NCBI GenBank assembly: GCA_035380045.1
Contig: DAOSWM010000020.1
Location: forward strand, 1 to 51,602
From: DAOSWM01 sp035380045
GTDB taxonomy: Bacteria > Bacteroidota > Bacteroidia > Bacteroidales > Tenuifilaceae
Direction: 5' to 3'
Length of the DNA stretch: 51,602 nt
The translations under genes were made by a program, and so were the position numbers. This document shows, piece by piece, positions 8,120 to 14,861 of the stretch (the stretch's first letter is position 1; each line of letters starts with the position of its first letter). The notes below the pieces were generated by a model, which saw nothing but the letters and a program-made list of their open reading frames with translations, ran no database searches and was not told the origin of the DNA.

Positions 8120-9640
8120 ATGAAAAAGTTAGCTGTTTTAATAATATCTGGTTGTATTTCAGTTTCCTCGTTCGCATTTTCACAGAACGATTCTGTTCCG
8201 GTTCTTAAGGATTCAACCCTCGAAGGGATAAATTTAATTGCTGGTTTCCACCAGAATCTCGACAGCTTACTGAACCTTTGGTACGTTCAGCAGGCGCTCG
8301 ATACCAACAGCATGGTGGCTGGGGTTGATATTGATAGCGTGGGAATTATCCCCGAGTTTCACGATTCAATATATGCGAGGCGTTTGGCTGAAATAAATTC
8401 GGCCATCGAAATGTCGTTCAACGGCATTGTGCGCAACTTCATCAACGTTTATACCCAAAAACAGCGCGACAGGGTTGAGGTGATGCTGGGGCTTACCGAT
8501 TTCTACTTTCCCATTTTCGAGGAAATTCTCGACTACTACCAGCTTCCGCAGGAGCTGCGGGTTTTGCCCGTAATTGAGTCGGCGCTAAATCCTCGTGCCG
8601 TTTCTCGTGCCGGAGCAACCGGACTTTGGCAGTTCATGTACGGAACCGGAAGGATGTACAACCTTACAATTAACTCCTATATCGACCAGCGACGCGATCC
8701 CATTGCATCGAGCCATGCTGCTGCCCGTTTCCTCCGCGATTTATACGCAATTTATAACGACTGGACACTGGTTATTGCTGCATACAACTGCGGACCCGGA
8801 AACGTGAACAAGGCCATTCGCCGGGCCGGTGGAAAACGTAACTACTGGGATATCTACTACTACTTGCCCCGTGAAACCCGTGGCTACGTTCCGGCTTTCA
8901 TTGCGGCAACATACGCAATTACATACCATAAGGAGCACCGGCTTAAACCTGTTCCCATGATGCTTCCCCTTACTTCAGATACCATTATGATAAGCGGAAT
9001 GCTTCACCTAAAGCAAATATCAGAGGTTCTGAATGTTCCCATAACTACCCTACGCGATTTGAACCCGCAGTATAAACTCGATATTATTCCTGCCCGTGAG
9101 AAGCAGCAATCGATAAAGCTTCCGCTGGAAGCCGTTGGGCCGTTTATCGACAGGCAAGAGGAAATTTTTGCCTACAAGGATTCGGTTTTCTTCAACCCCA
9201 ACAACATTGTAAACCCATCGAAGTATACCGCTTCCTATAAATACGATATCCCCAGCGGTAGTAAAAAAATTACATACAGGGTTAAGGAGGGCGATGTGCT
9301 TGGTACAATTGCGGAACGCTATGGAGTTTCAGTTGGTCAGCTCAGAAGCTGGAATGGCATTAGCAGGCGAAACATAATTAGAATTGGCCAAAAGCTTACC
9401 ATATACGTTCCTGAAAGGAAAGCCAAACAGCTAGGGCATACCCAAAAGGAAATTAGCGAGCCAACTCCCGAGAATGCTGATGCTAACTACATTTACTACC
9501 GTGTTCAACGTGGCGATACCTTGTGGGATATTGCTCAGAAGTACTCCGACGTTTCGCTAACCGATATTAAACGGCTTAATAACCTAACCAACGACAGGTT
9601 GGTTCCAGGACAAACCCTCAAGATTAAGCGTAGTAGCTAG
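8120..9640 (+). CDS. mltD: MltD-like lytic transglycosylase with two LysM domains
   Basis: Lytic transglycosylases cut the MurNAc-GlcNAc bond of peptidoglycan, forming 1,6-anhydroMurNAc. The 506-residue protein has a signal peptide (MKKLAVLIISGCISVSSFAFSQ) and an SLT domain at roughly residues 140-260. The catalytic Glu is in LPVIESALNP, followed by AGATGLWQFM and the conserved VIAAYNCGPGNV. Two C-terminal LysM domains bind glycan: YRVKEGDVLGTIAERYG (~390-433) and YRVQRGDTLWDIAQKYS (~458-503). It starts only 8 bp after DUF5683, so it is co-transcribed with the parAB operon. Because the genes that follow probably O-acylate a glycan, and O-acetylation of MurNAc blocks lytic transglycosylases, the arrangement may be functional (inference). 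Confidence 0.93.
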   Translation: MKKLAVLIISGCISVSSFAFSQNDSVPVLKDSTLEGINLIAGFHQNLDSLLNLWYVQQALDTNSMVAGVDIDSVGIIPEFHDSIYARRLAEINSAIEMSFNGIVRNFINVYTQKQRDRVEVMLGLTDFYFPIFEEILDYYQLPQELRVLPVIESALNPRAVSRAGATGLWQFMYGTGRMYNLTINSYIDQRRDPIASSHAAARFLRDLYAIYNDWTLVIAAYNCGPGNVNKAIRRAGGKRNYWDIYYYLPRETRGYVPAFIAATYAITYHKEHRLKPVPMMLPLTSDTIMISGMLHLKQISEVLNVPITTLRDLNPQYKLDIIPAREKQQSIKLPLEAVGPFIDRQEEIFAYKDSVFFNPNNIVNPSKYTASYKYDIPSGSKKITYRVKEGDVLGTIAERYGVSVGQLRSWNGISRRNIIRIGQKLTIYVPERKAKQLGHTQKEISEPTPENADANYIYYRVQRGDTLWDIAQKYSDVSLTDIKRLNNLTNDRLVPGQTLKIKRSS

Positions 9641-9657
9641 TATTTCCAAAAAATTTT

Positions 9658-9665
9658 TACCTTTA
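9658..9665 (+). promoter_or_regulatory. Weak candidate -7 element before the SGNH-MBOAT cassette
   Basis: TACCTTTA differs from TAnnTTTG at the last base and lies 26 bp upstream of the first SGNH gene in the 51-bp gap after mltD. It could be an internal promoter; read-through from parAB is equally possible. Confidence 0.25.
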
Positions 9666-9691
9666 GGGAGTTTACCAAACCGGCAATTTAT

Positions 9692-11284
9692 ATGGTAAAG
9701 CCCTATAAACTTTTTTTAGTACTTCTTATATTAATAGGTTTACTGTCGCTACCATGCTATTTCGTTACGAATGGTGGTTACAAGTTTGCCGGTTTTACAG
9801 TAAAATTCCCAACTCTACCAGAACTATTCGATATTTCGGAAGATACAATCGTTTCAAGTTACTCCCTCGATCCCGAGTTAGCCAGGCTCGATTTTTTAAT
9901 TGATAGCATATCGTACAACCTGTCCTTCTTTGAGGTTGATTCGTTTTTACCCAAAAACTATTCAACTCCTGTTGCCGAGGTCGATTCAATCCTAGTTCCG
10001 GCTGAGGCAGAAGATGTCGAGATGAGTCTCACCTCCGAGGTTCTCAAAAACCGTCATATTCCCATTGAGTATCCCGACAGCTCTCTTGCTGCGCTTGAGC
10101 CATTCTTTTTTGCTCTCGAGAGCAATTTGCCCGCGAAGCAGCTGGTAAGGGTTCTTCACTTTGGCGATTCCCAAATTGAGGGCGATAGGATTACTTCCTT
10201 CCTTAGGGCGAGGCTGCAAAAACGTTTCGGTGGGCGAGGAGTTGGTTTACTTCATGCTGTTCCGCACAGCTACCAGCCGGGATCGATTCGCCAAACAAAC
10301 TCCTCGAACTGGGAAAAAATTCTGGTTTCCGACATGGGGAAAGGCGGCGTAGGAAACAGGTTCGGGGTTCTTGGTGGCTACTCGGCCTTTACATCAAAAA
10401 GGCTTTTTTCGAAGGGAGGATTTGGTGAGGCGTGGGTTAAATTCCAGCGCATTGGCCCCAGAGGCTCAACTGCCCGAAACTTCACACAGTGCCGTATTTT
10501 TTACGGGCACAACGTTGAACCTTTCCTAGTATCGTTATCCTATAACGGCAAAACTGCCGATGCCGAAATGGTTGCACCCACCAAGAGGGTTAGCAGCAAT
10601 ACTTGGAGCGTTCCCACTTCGCAGAATGTTTTTACCATCGACATAAAGGGTGATGAGAGCCCAATGGTTTACGGAATTTCTTTGGAGTCGAAAACCGGCG
10701 TTATTGTCGATAATATTCCCCTGAGGGGAAGTTCAGGAACCGATTTCACACGCTCCGACGACGCAACCCTGAAGCAGTTTATGCAGCTGCTTAACGTTCG
10801 GCTTATCATTCTTCAGTTTGGCGTTAACCTCGTGCCACATATTGTTGATAGCTACAAGTTTTACGAGAACCAGCTGTACAACCAAATTATTGCTCTGAAA
10901 AGGGCAAATCCAAAGGCAGCCGTGGTTCTCGTTGGTGTATCCGACATGTCGAGGAAGGAGGGAGCAGCGTTCGTGTCGTATCCAAATATTTCAAAAATTC
11001 GTGATGCTCAACGTAATGCAGCCATGCGAGCCGGAGCCGCATTCTGGGATTGTTTCCGAGCCATGGGAGGAGAAAACTCAATGCCCGCATGGGTTTTTGC
11101 CAACCCACCGCTTGCATCGAAGGATTTTGTGCATTTTTCGCTTCGCGGATCGAAGCTGATTGCCGAAATGTTTTACTCATCGCTAATGGCCGAGTACGAC
11201 AGGTTCCTTGCAAGCAAAATGCAAAGTAGTCAGCTTTCGCAGAATGAAGCTGAAAATTTGGAGTTTGAAACCAACGAGAATTAG
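9692..11284 (+). CDS. SGNH/GDSL hydrolase-fold protein, probable glycan O-acyl esterase or transferase (1)
   Basis: This 530-residue protein has one N-terminal hydrophobic segment (LFLVLLILIGLLSLPCYFV) and so is periplasmic or membrane-anchored. After ~145 linker residues an SGNH domain follows: block I VLHFGDSQIEGDR (nucleophile Ser near residue 158), block III ILQFGVNL (the conserved Asn), and block V DFVHFSLRGS near residue 477 (catalytic Asp and His). Such domains act as acyl esterases or, when paired with an MBOAT protein, as periplasmic acyltransferases. Here it is followed 22 bp later by a second SGNH gene and then by an MBOAT gene, so acyl transfer to an envelope glycan is the likely role. 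The substrate is not determined. Confidence 0.82.
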   Translation: MVKPYKLFLVLLILIGLLSLPCYFVTNGGYKFAGFTVKFPTLPELFDISEDTIVSSYSLDPELARLDFLIDSISYNLSFFEVDSFLPKNYSTPVAEVDSILVPAEAEDVEMSLTSEVLKNRHIPIEYPDSSLAALEPFFFALESNLPAKQLVRVLHFGDSQIEGDRITSFLRARLQKRFGGRGVGLLHAVPHSYQPGSIRQTNSSNWEKILVSDMGKGGVGNRFGVLGGYSAFTSKRLFSKGGFGEAWVKFQRIGPRGSTARNFTQCRIFYGHNVEPFLVSLSYNGKTADAEMVAPTKRVSSNTWSVPTSQNVFTIDIKGDESPMVYGISLESKTGVIVDNIPLRGSSGTDFTRSDDATLKQFMQLLNVRLIILQFGVNLVPHIVDSYKFYENQLYNQIIALKRANPKAAVVLVGVSDMSRKEGAAFVSYPNISKIRDAQRNAAMRAGAAFWDCFRAMGGENSMPAWVFANPPLASKDFVHFSLRGSKLIAEMFYSSLMAEYDRFLASKMQSSQLSQNEAENLEFETNEN

Positions 11285-11306
11285 ATATGATAACTATTTT
11301 TGAGAG

Positions 11307-12593
11307 ATGAAGCCTAACCCGAACCTATACAGTTTGAAAATTTTTGCTGCAAAGGGAGCATCCCTTTTTCTGCTGGTTCTGCTGGTTAGCTTCTCTTTGC
11401 CACTTGGGAAGTCAATACCCGTAGCTGTTGACTCAGAGCGTTCGTTGCCCTTCTGGTTCATTAATTTCAACGATAACCGGCTAGTTTTCAAGCCTACATC
11501 CCATAACCAAAACTCATTAAGCAACCACATAGATCATTCAAAAAATGGTGGAGAGCCTTTGCGGATTCTTCACATTGGCGATTCGCACATACAGGCTGAT
11601 ATGTTTACCGGGGAAACCCGAAGGCTGCTTGCCCAGTGGCTGGGCGATGAAAATCCTTCCAGAGGTCTGACATTCCCTTACCAGCTTGCCGAAACGAACA
11701 ACCCCTTCGATTTCGAGGTCTCCTCATCGGTTAAGTGGCAGCGCGAACGCGTTGTGGACGTTAAGCAGAAAACGAACCTTGGAGTATCGGGGATTGCAGT
11801 GGTAGCAAGTGAAAAGGAAGGTTCCCTGTCCGTAAAGTTGAACCCAAAATGGAGTTCCGGGAGGGATTTTAACCTTGTGAAGTTGTATTTCAACGAGGCC
11901 AGCAAGGTACATTTTAGCTGCGAAGCAGAAAGTGTTGTGGATATCCGAAAAGGAGTTTGGACTTGCTACCTTAATGAACCGGTTGATTCGCTTACGCTGA
12001 GGTTTCAGGTTGGATCAAAAAAAACGAACCTTCGGCTGTATGGTATCGAGCTGCTCAGTACAAGTTCAAAAGTTGTTTACCATGCTGCAGGCGTTAACGG
12101 AGCCGAGGTGAGAACATACCTGCTCTCGGAGAATATTGAGTGGCAAATTGCACAGCTAAATCCGCATATGGTTATTGTTTCGCTGGGAACCAACGATGCG
12201 TATAACCCTGCGTTTAATTCCAAGGTTTTTCGAGAAAACTTAACAGAACTTGTTAGTAGAATTCGGGCAGCCAGTGCCGATGCATTCATAATTCTCACAA
12301 CTCCGGGTGACCATTTGGTTTCCCGAACCAGCGAGAACCCTGCCCTTGAGCGAATACAAGAAGATATTTACGCTGTTGCCAGCGAAAGTAGCTGTGGGGT
12401 TTGGGATTTCTACCGTGTAATGGGAGGAAAGGGAAGCATTCAGCTTTGGAGACATTACGGGCTTTGTGCTCCCGACATGTTGCACCTGAACAGAAACGGA
12501 TACCGATTGCAGGGAGCGTTGCTCTTCAACGCACTGGTCGATTTTTGGGACTCTGAATACCAAAACCTAAGAAACAACATTGCCCAAAAATGA
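11307..12593 (+). CDS. SGNH/GDSL hydrolase-fold protein, probable glycan O-acyl esterase or transferase (2)
   Basis: The 428-residue protein is a paralogue in function, though not a close copy, of the preceding gene. It has an N-terminal hydrophobic segment (ASLFLLVLLVSFSLPLG). SGNH blocks are ILHIGDSHIQADMF (Ser near residue 91), VIVSLGTNDAYN (block III, near 290) and DMLHLNRNGYRLQG (Asp/His, near 390). Its stop overlaps the start of the MBOAT gene as ATGA, indicating translational coupling. A tight SGNH-MBOAT pair is the architecture of two-component O-acetylation systems such as PatA-PatB of peptidoglycan and AlgI-AlgJ/X of alginate. Two distinct SGNH proteins suggest one transferase and one esterase, or two acceptors, which is inference. 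Confidence 0.82.
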   Translation: MKPNPNLYSLKIFAAKGASLFLLVLLVSFSLPLGKSIPVAVDSERSLPFWFINFNDNRLVFKPTSHNQNSLSNHIDHSKNGGEPLRILHIGDSHIQADMFTGETRRLLAQWLGDENPSRGLTFPYQLAETNNPFDFEVSSSVKWQRERVVDVKQKTNLGVSGIAVVASEKEGSLSVKLNPKWSSGRDFNLVKLYFNEASKVHFSCEAESVVDIRKGVWTCYLNEPVDSLTLRFQVGSKKTNLRLYGIELLSTSSKVVYHAAGVNGAEVRTYLLSENIEWQIAQLNPHMVIVSLGTNDAYNPAFNSKVFRENLTELVSRIRAASADAFIILTTPGDHLVSRTSENPALERIQEDIYAVASESSCGVWDFYRVMGGKGSIQLWRHYGLCAPDMLHLNRNGYRLQGALLFNALVDFWDSEYQNLRNNIAQK

Positions 12594-14119
12594 CATCGGT
12601 ATTCAAACATATAGCGTCATTCCTTTCCTACAGCGAGAATAGTCCCTTGATTTTTACGGAGGGTTCGTTCTGGATATTCTTTACAATCCTCCTGGCGGGT
12701 TACTCCTTCGTTTACCGAACAAACTTTCTGCGCAGCTTGTACCTTCTAATTTTCAGCCTTTTCTTCTACTACAAATCGAGCGGTTACTTCTTTTTCCTGC
12801 TGATATTTTCAACGGTTTGCGACTACGTGCTGGGGTTGCTCATTAGCAAATCGCAAATTCATTGGAAGCGAAAGTTGTACGTTGCAATAAGCGTTTTTAT
12901 TAACCTTTCGGTGCTGTCGTTCTTCAAGTATAGCTACTTTTTTGCCGATTCTCTTAATTCGTTGCTTGGGACAAAGTACGAGGCATTCAACTTTCTAGCC
13001 CATTGGGCTAACCTGCTTGTGGGTTCAAACTTCGATGTTGCCAGCATTGTGCTGCCTGTAGGAATTTCGTTTTTTACATTCCAAACCATTAGCTACACCG
13101 TTGACGTGTTCCGCAGGAAGGTGAAACCGGTAACCAACATTATCGATTTTGGTTTCTACGTTTCGTTCTTCCCGCAGCTGGTGGCCGGGCCCATTGTGCG
13201 TGCTGCAGAATTCATCCCACAGCTTTACCGCAAGTACAATCTTTCGCAGCGTGAGTTTGGGTACGCCCTGTTTCTAATACTCAATGGACTGATTAAGAAA
13301 ATTGTTATTTCGGATTACATTTCCCTGAATTTTGTCGACAGGGTTTTTGCCAGCCCGCTTTCGTTCTCGGGGTTCGAGAATTTGCTGGCAACCTACGGGT
13401 ATTCCATCCAAATTTACTGCGATTTTTCGGGCTACACCGATATGGCTACCGGGCTTGCGCTGCTGCTTGGTTTTAGGCTTCCCATTAACTTTAATTCACC
13501 TTACAAGGCACTGAACATTACCGACTTCTGGCATCGCTGGCATATTTCGCTCTCGTCGTGGTTGCGCGATTACCTCTACATTCCGCTGGGCGGAAATAGA
13601 AAGGGGAAAGTTATGACCTACGTGAACCTAATGGTAACAATGCTGCTGGGCGGATTGTGGCACGGCGCAAATATTCGATTTGTTGTTTGGGGAGCCATTC
13701 ACGGGGTTTCGCTTGCCTTGCACAAGCTTTGGATGCAGCTATTCCCGCATCACAGGTTCCGTTCCTCGTGGTGGAAGCGATTCCTTACCGCTTTCTTCAC
13801 GTTTCACCTGGTTTGCCTGTCGTGGATATTTTTCCGTGGAGAGAGCATGAGCATGGCTTTGGATATGATTCGACAAATTGGCACACGCTTTGGCTGGCAA
13901 TCGGTTTGGGAGGTGTTGGCTTCCTACGTTCCGGTACTTAGCCTAATGGCTATTGCATACGCAGTTCACTGGTTTCCAGTGAAATGGAAGGAGTTTTACC
14001 GTGGAACTTTTATAAATAGCAACATAGTGGCAAAGTTGGCCATTGCACTGCTGGTTGCGATAATTATTTTTCAAACCAAATCGGCTGAACTTCAACCGTT
14101 TATTTATTTTAGGTTCTAG
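12590..14119 (+). CDS. MBOAT family membrane O-acyltransferase
   Basis: The 509-residue polytopic protein belongs to the AlgI/PatA/DltB MBOAT group, which carries acyl groups from a cytoplasmic donor across the inner membrane to a periplasmic SGNH partner. Many hydrophobic segments are visible. The signature DFWHRWHISLSSWLRDYLYIPLGGNRKG is present, followed by GGLWHGANIRFVVWGAIHG with the conserved catalytic His. It overlaps the second SGNH gene by 4 bp. No alginate or other polysaccharide synthesis genes are adjacent; the nearest partner upstream is a peptidoglycan-cleaving enzyme, which favours peptidoglycan or a cell-surface glycan as acceptor. Confidence 0.92.
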   Translation: MTSVFKHIASFLSYSENSPLIFTEGSFWIFFTILLAGYSFVYRTNFLRSLYLLIFSLFFYYKSSGYFFFLLIFSTVCDYVLGLLISKSQIHWKRKLYVAISVFINLSVLSFFKYSYFFADSLNSLLGTKYEAFNFLAHWANLLVGSNFDVASIVLPVGISFFTFQTISYTVDVFRRKVKPVTNIIDFGFYVSFFPQLVAGPIVRAAEFIPQLYRKYNLSQREFGYALFLILNGLIKKIVISDYISLNFVDRVFASPLSFSGFENLLATYGYSIQIYCDFSGYTDMATGLALLLGFRLPINFNSPYKALNITDFWHRWHISLSSWLRDYLYIPLGGNRKGKVMTYVNLMVTMLLGGLWHGANIRFVVWGAIHGVSLALHKLWMQLFPHHRFRSSWWKRFLTAFFTFHLVCLSWIFFRGESMSMALDMIRQIGTRFGWQSVWEVLASYVPVLSLMAIAYAVHWFPVKWKEFYRGTFINSNIVAKLAIALLVAIIIFQTKSAELQPFIYFRF

Positions 14120-14156
14120 TTTTTTCTATATTGAAATATAATTTATCAAGAAATAA

Positions 14157-14171
14157 TTACCAGTTTGGTAA
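14157..14171. promoter_or_regulatory. Candidate HigA operator
   Basis: Perfect inverted repeat TTACCA-GTT-TGGTAA immediately upstream of the -7 element of the toxin-antitoxin operon. Antitoxins of this type commonly bind such palindromes to repress their own operon; the assignment is by position. Confidence 0.5.
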
Positions 14172-14180
14172 CTTTTTTCG

Positions 14181-14188
14181 TATTTTTG
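14181..14188 (+). promoter_or_regulatory. -7 element of the higBA operon
   Basis: TATTTTTG matches TAnnTTTG, 19 bp upstream of the toxin ATG and 9 bp downstream of the palindrome at 14157-14171. Confidence 0.5.
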
Positions 14189-14207
14189 TTGTACATGTAA
14201 TGGACTT

Positions 14208-14501
14208 ATGAGGGTTGTTGCAAAAAAGATACTGAGAGATTTTTGGGAAAAGCATACTGATTCAGAACAACAGTTGAAAACTTGGTACAAAGAGGCTTCA
14301 AGTGCAAGGTGGAAGTCTCCTGTTGAAATAAAAAATGAATACGCAAAAGCAAGTATAATTGGCGAGAATAGAGTAGTTTTTAATATTTGTGGCAATAAAT
14401 ATCGTTTAATCGTAAAGATTAATTATGAAAGGGAATGGGTTTTTATAAGATTTATAGGAACTCATAATGAGTATGATACTGTTGACGCAAAAAAAATTTA
14501 G
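14208..14501 (+). CDS. higB: HigB-type mRNA interferase toxin
   Basis: This 97-residue protein is basic and starts MRVVAKKILRDFWEKHTDSEQQLKTWYKEA. It then has WKSPVEIKNEYAKASIIGENRVVFNICGNKYRLIVKINY and ends with WVFIRFIGTHNEYD. This pattern is characteristic of the HigB_toxin family (RelE superfamily), ribosome-associated endonucleases that cut mRNA during translation. The toxin gene comes first and the antitoxin 2 bp after it, the reversed order typical of higBA. Base composition is AT-richer than the flanking genes, which fits horizontal acquisition. Length and motifs look complete, so the toxin is probably active. Confidence 0.9.
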   Translation: MRVVAKKILRDFWEKHTDSEQQLKTWYKEASSARWKSPVEIKNEYAKASIIGENRVVFNICGNKYRLIVKINYEREWVFIRFIGTHNEYDTVDAKKI

Positions 14502-14503
14502 GA

Positions 14504-14860
14504 ATGAAAATTAAAGTGATAAAAAGCGAAGAAGATTACCATTTAGCATTAAATAGGTTGGAGGTGATATTTGATGATCCAGCAGATTCACCTCAAGGCG
14601 ATGAGGCTGAATTATTAATGATTCTTATTGAAAAATATGAACAAGAAAACTTTCCTATTGAATCCCCCGATCCAGTTGAGGCTATTCTGTTTAGGATGGA
14701 ACAGATGAATATGAACAAGAAGGATTTGGCTGAAGTTATTGGCTATAAAAGCAGGGTGTCAGAAATACTTAGCAGAAAAAGAAAATTGTCTTTAAGTATG
14801 ATTAGACAACTTCATAAGAAGCTTAAAATTCCTTACGATTCATTGTTATCTGAATACTAG
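14504..14860 (+). CDS. higA: HigA-type antitoxin, XRE family
   Basis: The 118-residue protein has an acidic N-terminal half (DDPADSPQGDEAELLMILIEKYEQENFP) and a C-terminal helix-turn-helix, MNMNKKDLAEVIGYKSRVSEILSRKRKLSLSMIRQLHKKL. This is the organisation of HigA-like antitoxins that neutralise HigB and autorepress the operon. It starts 2 bp after the toxin stop, so the two are co-translated. Its end nearly abuts the stop of the convergent helicase gene at 14862, leaving no room for a separate terminator. Confidence 0.9.
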   Translation: MKIKVIKSEEDYHLALNRLEVIFDDPADSPQGDEAELLMILIEKYEQENFPIESPDPVEAILFRMEQMNMNKKDLAEVIGYKSRVSEILSRKRKLSLSMIRQLHKKLKIPYDSLLSEY

Positions 14861-14861
14861 T

